In this document: positions 54,452-64,000 of the stretch, piece after piece
How positions within the stretch are numbered: position 1 is the first letter of the stretch
Layout of the letters: each line of letters starts with the position of its first letter
NCBI GenBank assembly: GCA_028564705.1
Contig: JAPXFQ010002662.1
Location: 186,001 to 250,000 of the forward strand
Length of the DNA stretch: 64,000 bases
Source: Apricaphanius iberus
Taxonomy: Eukaryota; Chordata; Actinopteri; Cyprinodontiformes; Aphaniidae
Reading direction: 5' to 3'
Translations under genes and position numbers: made by a program
The notes under the pieces: model-generated
The model's input: the letters and a program-made list of their open reading frames with translations, nothing else
Told to the model about the DNA's origin: nothing
Database searches by the model: none

Positions 54452-55213
54452 GTGTACTTTGTTTTCTTCAGTGTAAATAACTAAACACCAACCGCTCGTT
54501 ACTTTTTCTACTGTGTAAGTAACTAACCTCGAATTGAATGTTACTTTGGTCTCGTCAATGTAACTAAACACAAACCAGTAGTTACTTTTTCTTCAGTTTA
54601 ACAAACACGACCCAGTCGTTGCTTTTTCTTCAGCGTAAATAAACTCCAATCCGTTGTTACTTTGTTCTCTTCAGTGTAACTAAACACAAACCAGTAGTTA
54701 CTCTTGCTTCAGTGTAAGTAACTAAACACGAGCCAGTTGTTACTTTCTCTTCAGTATAAGTAAGTGAAAACAACCCACATATCACTTTTTCTTCAGTGTA
54801 AGTAACTAACCTCGAATCGAACGTTACTTTGGTATCTTCAGTGTAACTAAACACAAACTAGTAGTTACTACTTCTTCAGAGTAGGTAACTAAAAAATACC
54901 TACTCGTTACTTTTTCTTCAGTGTAAATAACTAAACTTGAATCGAATGTTACTTTGGTCTCGTCAGGGTAACTAAACACAAACCAGTAGTTACTTTTCTT
55001 CAGTGCAGGTAACTAAAAACGACCTACTCGTTACTTTTTCTAAAGTGTATAATAACTAAACTCGAATCGGCTGCTACTTGGTTCTCTTCAGTGCAACTAA
55101 AGACATAGCAGTAGTTACCTTTTTTCCAGTGTAAATAACTAAATACGACCCACTCGTTACTTTTTCTTCAGTGTAGGTAACTAAACACAAACCAGTTGTT
55201 ACTTGGTTACTGA
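54452..55213. repeat. Minisatellite, about 42-bp unit with about 125-bp higher-order period
   Basis: About 18 diverged units of the form GTTACTTTTTCTTCAGTGTA AGTAACTAAACACGAACCAG. Every third unit is a variant with CTCGAATCGAATGTTACTTT: such variants start near 54528, 54644, 54811, 54936 and 55061, spaced 116, 167, 125 and 125. Because 42 is a multiple of three, the minus strand translates in part as a 14-residue repeat (VTYTEEKVTTG), but stops elsewhere rule out a gene. Confidence 0.9.
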
Positions 55214-55661
55214 ACCGCTAGCAACATTGCAGATACATTTACAACCAATACTGTAACAAAAGATGAAAATATAATTACTCCTATTCTCAGATTCACAACT
55301 ATGTACAATATCTCCTTGAATTCCATGAGTAATGACTGTCCTTGGTCTTCCTCATCCCCTTCCTTCTCATCCGCCACCTCTCGCACAGATTTTTCCTATA
55401 CTGTCTATCTATTGTAGGTCTGTTGTACCACCTGTGACCATGAACTGACTCTTAGCTTTCCCAAATGATCCGATCACATCACCAGATAGATGTGCGTTGA
55501 ACTGTGAATTCATATATGTAAAAGATGACAGCTGTGTTTTAGTTCTGTTTACATTTTGCTGCCAGCATCTACAGTTTTCCTATATGACTCTGAAATGTGT
55601 TTAATGACTGAAAATATGTTTAAGGTTTTGAAGAAAAAGGGTAAATAAGATTTGCTAACTA

Positions 55662-56074
55662 CAGTACAGACCAAAAGTTTGGACACAGCTTCTCATTCAA
55701 TGCGTTTTCTTTATTTTCATGACTACGTTGTAGATTCTCAATTAAGGGCATCAAAACTATGAATGAACACATGATGCATGGAATTACTGTATGTACTTAA
55801 ACAAAAAGGGTGAAATAACTGAATACATGTGTTATATCTTGATTCCTCAAAGTAGCCACCCTTTGCTCTGATTACTGCTTTGCATTCTCTTCAGCCTCCA
55901 GAGGTAGTCACAAGAAATGGTTTTCCAACAGTTTTGAAAGAGTTCCCAGAGATGCTTAGTACTTGTCGGCCCTTTTGCCTTCACTCTGCCTATCAATCTA
56001 CAATATCAATAGTCATGAATATAAAAAAACCCCCGCACTGAATGAGAATGTGTCCAAACTTTTGGTCTGTACTG
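55662..56074. mobile_element. Tc1/mariner remnant, both ends present
   Basis: Inverted ends CAGTACAGACCAAAAGTTTG and CAAACTTTTGGTCTGTACTG are flanked by TA (55660-55661 and 56075-56076). Sub-terminal sequence AAAGTAGCCACCCTTTGCTC and GGTTTTCCAACAGTTTTGAA follows the Tc1 left part; most of the transposase is deleted. 413 bp. Same family as 8356-8843. Confidence 0.92.
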
Positions 56075-56076
56075 TA

Positions 56077-56757
56077 TGTCCAAATCCATTAACAGTGTTT
56101 AGGGTTTGGCCCTAACAATATTTGATTCGAAAAATTTATTCATCATAATCAATAAAATGACCAGTAATAATGGTTTTAAATATTTAAATACATGACTAGT
56201 TCAATTTCTACTAATAAATATACCTTAAAAAGCAACCTTGTAGCCTTTCCTTTGGATTTGGTGGGCCAGATTATTGTCTTCTGTCTGACTTTTCTGGTGT
56301 CTAGTCAGACCATATGCAAGCAGAACCAGAGACAGAAAGGGGAGGTAAAGAGTTTTCGAGAAAAAAAAAAGAGTTACAGAGCGATCATGAGGGGAAAAGG
56401 AAATGGAGCAAGCACAAATGGAACAGAGAATCCACCAAAAAACAAATAAAAACAAGGACCTGAAATACTGAGGCAGAGGTGGACAATTACAACGGAACCA
56501 GGAGAAGGAGACGTGGAACAGTTAAAGCAGAAGAAAGGCGTGGAAACCGAGGGAGATGGTCTAATTAACACAAAGGGAACTGAACTCAGAATCAAAAGGA
56601 ACCACAAAACCAAGTCCACAAAGAACAGAACAAACACCCAAGGATCTTGACATACAGAAAACGTTTAAAATGATTGGACTGTAGTATGAATGAACTGAAG
56701 CGACTATTGTTGTGAAATGGGGCCACATAAATAAACCGAATTAAAATTTAATTGACA
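56077..56757 (+). repeat. Dispersed repeat with SINE/LINE-like tail
   Basis: The tail GCGACTATTGTTGTGAAATG followed by GGGCCACATAAATAAACCGA (56698-56740) is a diverged copy of the tail at 48960-48995. The upstream purine-rich part (56250-56640) is probably the body of the same or another retroelement; its open frames on both strands are not supported. Confidence 0.5.
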
Positions 56758-57232
56758 AAACATTTGCTTTTTCAACATTTACTCTGAGCCCTGAGCTGGA
56801 AGTAAAAAAAAACCTTGATACTTTTTTTCACCATAAACGTGCATAATCAGAGCAAAGAATAGTTGCAAAAATAAATGCCTCCAACTGAAAGCCTACGAAA
56901 GCTACGAAGCGGAAACCTCAAAAGCTCCTTTTGATTTTGCTTAATTTTAGCAAAAAAACAAACAACAACAAAAAGATTATTTTTACTCAGGTGGTGGAAC
57001 AAGCAATAATAAAATTCAACCCAAATGAATCTTGAGTAAAACAGAATTTTTAGAAGCAGGATTAAGAAAAGATCTTGCTTGCTTATATATCTGCTTTTAG
57101 TTTAAAGGAAACCATTGCATGTAGACAGTTCTTAAAGATAGTGAAGCATTTTGGAAGATAAAATTAAGAAAAGTTAATGAAATATATTATAAAACATGCA
57201 GTTAAGTGATAAAGACGTTTAATAGTGTTTAA

Positions 57233-57666
57233 AGAGGCTATATGGAACTTTCCCCCCAAAATAAACGTATCATTAGTCTTTTGCTTTGACCATTTATGAC
57301 TCAAACATTTTTTGGTGAGCATACCGACACCTTATCAGCTCACCGTGGGTGCACCTATAATCCTGAATCCAATTTTTCCTTTTTTTCAGTCGGGTCGGAT
57401 TTTTCGCGCGCTCTGTCTGTTGATGTGACGTATGCACGTTCATGTTAAACGTTTCAGATCACCACCGCCAGTCAGCGACTCGCAAGCGGTGCGATGGATT
57501 GGACAAATACACAGAAGAGACCCAGGACAACTCTGACACCAACAGGAAGTCCACATAAAACTTCAAAAGGTAAACCCCTGACAAGTTCCCGGAAACGATC
57601 GAAGATCGTTTTTGGCCACAGGGATCAGTAGTGAGTTGAAATTTCAGGAAACTCCATATAGCCTCT
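57233..57666. mobile_element. Inverted-repeat DNA element with coding remnant
   Basis: Starts AGAGGCTATATGGAACTTTC and ends GAAACTCCATATAGCCTCT. A short plus-strand frame inside reads MDWTNTQKRPRTTLTPTGSP, then a GGTAAACC donor-like site and KRSKIVFGHRDQ, probably the first-exon relic of the parent element. Flanks are A/T-rich; no clear target duplication. Confidence 0.7.
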
Positions 57667-57669
57667 CTA

Positions 57670-60600
57670 ATTAAGGTTCATAAAATTTGGCAGCAGTTTT
57701 GTAGTTTTTTTTATTGATCTTTAGCAGTTAATTTCTCAACCACTAGATGGCGACAAATGTTTAAAAAAAGCAAACCAGCGTTAACAGAAACTCCGGTCAT
57801 TGCAGGGTTCCTTGAAGTGCTTCTACTCGCTGATTAATGGAAGAAACGTCTGCAACTTTCTTTTTTTTTTTTTCAAATCAACATACACTGCAACTCTTTT
57901 AAATGCTTTACTTTTTTTTTCTCAGCAGCACATCAACTGGGGGATGTAACTCACACTATTAGTGTTGATAAAGCAGATATAAAGAACCCAGAAAACTTCT
58001 TTTAGTATTAATACTGTAGTGTTTTACAGACCTCCTCCTTCATCTGTGTATGATTCTGCAGTAGTAAAAAAAAACTCCCAGCGTTTCAGCCTCCCCTGGT
58101 TGTCATTGTGCACCTGTATGTAGCCGCTCTCTTTGCTTTGCGTCTAATGCACACAGTTCAGCGGTGCGTTTTCTTGTTTTTCTGAAGCAGCTGCTGTTTC
58201 TTTGTGAGAATGTTAATCCGTGGCTGAAAGTGAAAACACACACACACACACAATATGCATGTAGCACATAGATGTATGAAACCGAGCAAATATTTGCTTT
58301 TTAAAAGCTTTAAAGATCATCGCTGCTTTTAGTTTTCACCATTAAAGCTCTAAGCTGTTTGTACAGAACAGCTTGAAGTTTTTTTTGTTCTCTTGGATAA
58401 AAAAAAAGACAGAAGAAAAGGAAAGAGGGACGGCTATATGTTTTGGACATTTTGATGGATGGAACTGGTTTTGATTTCACACTCGTTCTGCCATCAGATC
58501 CCATCCGTGCATCGTTTTTTCTCTCTCCTTGGCTGACTTTAAAGCTCATGAAAAGTTTCCTGTCTTTGTGGTTGGATCACCCACTCTTCAAACTACTGTA
58601 ATTACGGTGGAGTTTAGTCATTTAAATTACAAAATCAAAGAGTTGAGGAAAAAGTGCTGGTAGAGGAATTGTTCACATGAGAATACAATGTCAGAAAAAA
58701 ACAAGAAAAAAAAGGAAAAATAAAAGAAAATCTAATGGTCATACTCCCATTTATAAAACTGAATAGCTCAAACCAAATGTCCTGGAAGATTTCTCATTGT
58801 CAATATGTTTAACAGCTCAAACTGATGTCTGTTTCACCTCCCACTGCAGTTGGGAAATGATGTGAGTTAAAAACCTTCCCCAATCTGAGATGAGTCTCCT
58901 GTGAAAAGCTGTTTTTTCTCTCAAAAGGTGAATTCTACTATTTTATTTGGTTACAACACTTTTATGACACACCCTATATTATATTTACTACTTTCAGTAT
59001 ATAAGAAAGTAGGCCTTCTTTACATCTATGTGAAGCTGAACTTAACGTTTTAAAACACAGTTGAAGAAAGCCCTAGTTTAACTAATTTAGCTAATTTCGG
59101 GTGTTAAATTTGGCAGGCTATTGTGTTCCAAGTGAAACAGTTGTATATTTTGTGATTTCAGAAATAAACAGAAGAGAGAGGAAAACATGTTTATTGCGAC
59201 ATCAATGTTCTTCCAACATCACACAGCCATTCTGTGCTCCTCGGAGCAGGGAAATGTTGCTCATTTAGAGCAAGACGCACTGCCCCGCATGCTTTAGGTG
59301 TTTCCGTGCTTCAGCACACCTGATTATAGTGGACGGCTGTTTAACAGGCTTTTGCTGAAATGCAGTTATTTGAATCAGGTGTGTTAAAGCAGGGAGACAT
59401 CTAAAACATGCAGGGCACTGTGGTTTGAGGACCAGAATGAGGGAAACACCGATTCAGGGACTGTCAAACATTTTTATCTCTGTCTCTTTTGCCTTTTGTA
59501 AACGTCCTGTTTAATTGTTTGTTGTAAATATAGAATTATGCTAGCCTCCAATTAGCTAATTAATACATATCTTGACAAGCGGATTATCCTTATATTTATT
59601 AACTGTAGTAAATATGTCTGTTTCAGATACTAGAATTATCATAATGATCTACGAGGTCAGTTTGCTTCATACTTTTCTCCATTGTAAATACTGTAGATTT
59701 TTTTAAAATGAGATAAGGGTTTGGTTTTTGATATTCTACCTATCAATACGCAAATAAAAAGCTTGAAAGGTGCTTAAAAACAAAAACGTATTCCATTTTA
59801 TGTAAATTAGGCGAGTTCTAGAGATTTGTTTCCATTGCAGGTGACCGGCTTCTCACACATCCTTCATCCACGAGGCTTTTCCTTCAACCAAACTTTGTCA
59901 CGCCTTCCAAAATGCTGATAGCACAGATGAATCTGGAGGCTGAAGCAGGCAACAGGAGGAGAAATTAGAGGTGATGATTAAAGATAATGGTTGTTAAGGA
60001 GAAAGAAATGTCTCCCACTCTATTTTTGCTTGTCTTACCAACATCTCAGCCTGGCTTTTCAATCAGTGGGAGCTTTCACTTTGTTTTGCATGATAAATAT
60101 GATGGTTGTGTGTGTGTGTATTAGTGTGGCTAGCTGAGTCCAACAGTTCACTCCAATGTATGAGTGGTTTGGACTGATTCCAGCATGTAAAGCCTAGCAA
60201 CAAGATTTGCCTTGGCCTGCTGAGAGGGAGAGCTGGCATACACACAGTTTGGGCATATGGATCTTTGTTTGGCCGTTTTGGACCATTTAGTCATTCTGCC
60301 ACTTCAACTGGACTACTTAGCGAATTGGTGTTACGTCTGGTTCTGATCCCACACACAAACACACGCCACACACACACACGAGCCAACCAAAGCTCGACTC
60401 TGGTGCTTTACAGTCTGTTACTGTTCACAGGCTCTGAATGAAATGGAGAACCCTTTCCAATTAATCCTTTTAACCAACATGTGTGATCCCTGGCTGTCGC
60501 TGACGGTGCCTTCAAGCCGAGCAGATCCACGCCAAGTCCAGTCAGATCATGGCCTCTGGGGCATTTCCACTCCAACACAAATGATTTGCCATGATGTTTG

Positions 60601-60999
60601 GTAGCTCCTTCTGCAACACAGTCCAGTGTAACCCATTCGGGATTCATTGACAAATGGTTCTCTCATCTTCAGTGCATAAAGCGTTTAGAAAGAAAGGATT
60701 TCTACTATCCAGTACAGTGGACCCTCGCCTACTTGAGGCTCATTCAGTATTAACGGATCGTTCTGTGGAACCTAACTTAAAAAAATTTCTATCTAATAGC
60801 TTCTATCTAATAGAAATTACAGCTTGGGAAGTGACAAGATGGACAAGTGACAAGGGGGGGTGGCACGTTCTTCTCAGGCAGACAGAGCAGTTCTGTTACA
60901 GTATACAGCTATAATATTACTGTAAATCGATCTGGAAGTTCAATAAATTATCTTTAATACCTATTTGAAATATTGCACTCATAACATGTCACCCGTTTC
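57670..60999. other. Unannotated 5' flank
   Basis: 3.3 kb with few recognisable repeats. Small CA/TG runs at 58235-58252, 60108-60120 and 60357-60383. Frames of 79-86 codons (58310-58549, 60408-60653, 60654-60914) show no family features. Low repeat content makes this a reasonable place to look for conserved regulatory sequence. Confidence 0.4.
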
Positions 61000-61370
61000 G
61001 GATGTGATCAGCCCATTAAATGGCCTTTATTAGTGGTTATCACTCCCATTAAATGCCGTCAGACTGTGCCCTCTCTACCTACTGAAACATAATTTTCTGC
61101 TCGGTGTTTAAAACCTCTTCAAATTAGGTTTAGGCCTTCTGTAACCTTAAAGTTAGGACATAAAACTTGTGGGTTGGTTAAAATTGGTTAGATAACTCCA
61201 GTCACGATATGCTACTCTGACAAAGTATTTTTGACACTTGCAGACAGTTGGCTTTTATCAGCGATAAGAATGGTAGCTAACCTACTAGTAGGTAGAGAGG
61301 GCACAGTCTGACGGCATTTAATGGGAGTGATAACCGCTAATAATGGCCATTTAATGGATTGACAACATCC
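61000..61370. mobile_element. Inverted-repeat element with 84-bp arms
   Basis: The left arm 61000-61083 (GGATGTGATCAGCCCATTAA to CTCTCTACCTACT) is inverted at 61287-61370 (AGTAGGTAGAGAGGGCACAG to GGATTGACAACATCC). The arms are almost identical (CACTCCCATTAAATGCCGTC against GACGGCATTTAATGGGAGTG), with a spacer of about 200 bp. No target duplication seen. Confidence 0.85.
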
Positions 61371-61542
61371 GAATTAGCTGTAACATTACCAAACTTAATG
61401 CCTTGAAATCAGCTGCATGTCTCTTTAAGAGCCTCGGACATTCCCTCTTTGACGCGAACGTAATCAAAACGTTCTCCAAGCGCCATCTTGAGCCCAGCAT
61501 GTAAAGCGCGGCTGCTGGTGGCCTGTAGTCTCCGAGCTGATC

Positions 61543-61583
61543 GCAATACATGTTCGCAATACATGTTCGCAATACATGTTCGG
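61543..61583. repeat. Short tandem repeat, 3 units
   Basis: CGCAATACATGTT is repeated three times in a row (period 13). Confidence 0.85.
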
Positions 61584-61927
61584 CCTGGAATAATTTTGTA
61601 TTTTTTATGCAGCAGTATCTCACAATGAAATATGCGGAAGCTATACAGTGAGCAAACATGCATAAATATACATAAATCCGGAGCATTTAAACTCTTTACC
61701 GCCCACAGCGAGCTGATATCCAAAGCGGACGGAAAAATTCCCACAGACAATTTATGAACCTATTATCTTATGAACATGAAGCCAATTCACCAATAATAAT
61801 ATGCTCACATGTCATTTAAGACAACAATCCGCAGTTTGGCTGGTTAGGGAGGAGAACTGATGTGTTGCGGGCTGAATTATAAACAGGGCGATGTTCTGTC
61901 TCTGCTTCAGTTGCGTAAAAAAAGGAC

Positions 61928-63065
61928 TTAAAGGTTGAATATGGAACATTTTTCTTAAAACCCATCTCTTTAAAAAAGTAATACTTCAACGGGGAGTTTA
62001 GGTGCGCGTAATTAAAGTGCACCCTTTCCTTTAAGCGTTATATTTAACCTAAAATCATTAAAAAACATAACCTTTTCCAACCACCACACTGTGTTTATAT
62101 TTACGTCTTCCAGCCAACAGCGGCGCGGTATAGTAGCCTGCCAAATACTACTGTAAACAACTGCCTGGAGCTACAAGGCATTTACTGTTGAAAATGGAGC
62201 CCTCTGTTAGTTTAGCTGCCGTGTCTAAGCCCCATAGATTTCTCTTTCACAGAAGAGGAGCGACCTACAACATCTAAAAGCATAGTTAGTTTAGGTGATG
62301 CCTACAACAATGAAAAACTTTCATGGGATCAAAACGTACGTGAAAATGGCGAAGTTTCTTATGGATAAAGATAAGAAAGCTTGCTAACGGCTAAAGTTAG
62401 CCTTCGGTAAAACAGCTTTGCAATACTCGTGTATATGACGTTGCTCCTAGATATGAAAGCATCAACCTCCACACCGAGTAAAATAAAAAGGAAAGCGGTT
62501 GCCTCCTGCTCTGCCCAGTATAGCAGTCTAGCTACCTTTCTGTATTCTGACCATACACCTAGTCACATACACACGCTGTGAAATTTGTAAGAAATTTATG
62601 TAAATTCTAAAGTATAAATTATGACTTTTATAGAGAATATCACCAAGAGGAGTGTAGGATACCACTCAGCTACCGAAATAAGATGGAGAGAGGACAGGTA
62701 CAAAAACTTACTGTTGACCCATATTTTTTTATAATTATTTTTTGTTTAGTATTTTAAACTTATTAGTACAAAATAGTCCTTACCCTGTAAGGTTTATGCT
62801 GGCTGGTTATGGTGTTAACACCGGCGACAGAACTGGCATCCAGATGGCTGTTTGTTATTGCAACTACAACCTCAGCACACAAGATGTCACTTTTGTTCCC
62901 CATGTTCTATATCCATCCATCCATTTTCTTTACCGCTTAATCCTTAATGGGTCACGGGGGTGCTGGTGCCCATCTCCAGCTGTCAATGGGCGAGAGGCGG
63001 GGTACACCCTGGACAGGTCGCCAGTCCATCACAGGGCAGGACAATGTTCTATATTCAACCTTTAA
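61928..63065. mobile_element. TTAA-flanked inverted-repeat element, 1.1 kb
   Basis: Starts TTAAAGGTTGAATATGGAAC and ends ATGTTCTATATTCAACCTTT AA, the same ends as the element at 9591-10196. No transposase recognised; a frame near 62193 (ATGGAGCCCTCTG) soon meets a stop. The right terminal repeat carries the insertion at 62913-63043, which is therefore younger. Confidence 0.75.
62913..63043 (-). mobile_element. Short RTE-like insertion with perfect 11-bp TSD, reverse
   Basis: CCATCCATCCATTTTCTTTA, GGGTCACGGGGGTGCTGG, GGGCGAGAGGCGGGGTACAC and CAGGTCGCCAGTCCATCACA form the reverse copy of the repeat at 45773-45884, with the CCATCC tail at the low end. Flanked by ATGTTCTATAT at 62902-62912 and 63044-63054. 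131 bp, nested in the right end of the TTAA element. Confidence 0.88.
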
Positions 63066-63444
63066 TTCTAGGAATTAATCAACCCCCTTTGGAGCGTTAA
63101 ATTTTACAGCCCTAACTTTTAGCTGTTTTTTTGCAAAGAGATAGCCATGTTTACCTTTTCTGGTGATATAGGGCATCGCTTTTGGCTGATGGCATGCACA
63201 GAATCCATAGTGTTTGACATATCCAGAAAAAAGATCCGAAATAAGGCACCGAAATGTGAGCTGCTTTTCGGTCTGGTTACTACCATTTATGTCAGAACCA
63301 GTGCCATACTGGCACCGTCCTAGCAAATACCTTAAAGGGACAATTTTGCATGGAGACATGGCAGTTGAGAGGAGCGGGCCAACAGAATGACCCTGAGAAA
63401 TGTGTGTTTTGGAACTGCTGTTTTTCTGCTGTTGTTCGCTAAAC

Positions 63445-63560
63445 TTGCGACCTGTCCAGTATATATATATGTATCCCACCTCTTAAACAACTAATGACTG
63501 ATATAAGCCCTTCTGTAACCCCAAACCAGATTCAGTGGATGCAATAAATTAATGGATGGA
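63445..63560 (+). repeat. Decayed copy of the RTE-like repeat
   Basis: GCGACCTGTCCAGTATATAT, ATGTATCCCACCTCT and a final AATTAATGGATGGA follow the repeat at 45773-45884 with many changes; a TA run has grown inside it. No target duplication visible. Confidence 0.6.
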
Positions 63561-64000
63561 GGTTATGACAGCAGCAAACCTTTTAGCGCAAATTCTCTTT
63601 TGCATTCCTATTACTGGTTAGATGTAAAATAGTGGGAGAACTTGTAGGGACAGTCATAATGGCAGGGAGCCAGATAACCCACCTCCAGGGTTCTAGTGCA
63701 TTTAAACCTCTACAAGAATTGAAGCAGTTTTAAATTAGCCTTGTTTTGAAATATTCCAAATCTGTCATGCTTTAACACGGTGTCACATTTCCTCAGATTA
63801 CCATCATTACAGTAATTAATGTTTTAATTTCTGCAGATGTTTTGAAATGAGACCCAAAGTGCTGTGATTTTCAATTAATATGGAACTAATATAGTGTGGA
63901 GCATTTGGTAATCTGGCTCCCACATACCCTGGATCTGCCGAGTGGGTTTTTATCATACAGTAATTTGGTTCCAATGCTGAGCTGCAGTCAGTTAGGAGGA
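63561..64000. other. Unannotated end of window
   Basis: No repeat recognised. The stretch 63700-63960 has homeodomain-like cores (CAGTAATTAATG, TTCAATTAATATGG) and looks unlike the transposon-rich sequence nearby. It could be conserved non-coding DNA, but this is untested. Confidence 0.3.

Noticed and set aside
54657..54854. Minus-strand frame with a 14-residue repeat (VTYTEEKVTTG)
   Set aside because: By-product of a 42-bp minisatellite; other units contain stops and indels.
61351..61750. Minus-strand frames of 111 and 113 codons
   Set aside because: Overlap an inverted-repeat arm and the 13-bp tandem repeat in different frames; not supported.
63075..63479. 134-codon minus-strand frame
   Set aside because: Starts within a decayed repeat, no known domain, A/T-biased composition like its surroundings.

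Overview
This is a piece of a vertebrate nuclear genome, almost certainly a ray-finned (teleost) fish. It is AT-rich, its genes are split by GT-AG introns, and it is packed with repeat families typical of teleosts: hAT MITEs with 8-bp target duplications, Tc1/mariner remnants, L2-like LINE ends, RTE-like tails and foldback elements. I see no bacterial, phage or CRISPR sequence. The species cannot be named from the sequence alone.

The only gene I can identify firmly is on the minus strand: the first 14 coding exons of a P4-ATPase phospholipid flippase of the ATP11 group, best matched to ATP11B. Exon 1 (start codon at 32160) lies in a CpG island at about 32.05-32.6 kb, intron 1 is 13 kb long, and exons 2-14 run down to position 405. 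The gene leaves the window at position 1, so the distal nucleotide-binding domain, the hinge and the last six membrane segments are missing. The 14 exons join in frame into 1544 nt (about 515 residues) and contain the DGET actuator motif, the PISL motif of transmembrane segment 4, the DKTGT phosphorylation site and the SSPDE motif.

The introns are full of transposable elements: hAT MITEs at 2893, 15893, 21280 and 28699, a Tc1 remnant at 8356, TTAA-flanked elements, a THAP-domain transposon relic at 13158-13338, and two CAGGGTTTTTCC-ended elements of 2.0 and 2.5 kb. Intron 13 holds a possible relic exon with a 21-bp exact match to exon 12.

The 5' flank (32.6-64 kb) has no recognised gene. It contains a LINE graveyard (32.8-43.3 kb) with a 957-bp segment present twice with no difference seen, a possible small plus-strand gene (34.9-36.0 kb, TATA box, initiator and two spliced introns predicted), several foldback elements (47.9, 49.0, 57.2, 61.0 kb), a 760-bp minisatellite with higher-order structure (54.45-55.21 kb), and two short RTE-like insertions each framed by a perfect 11-bp duplication.

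Exon borders come from reading splice consensus and protein family similarity by eye. Transposon class assignments rest on termini and target duplications, and on translated remnants where present.
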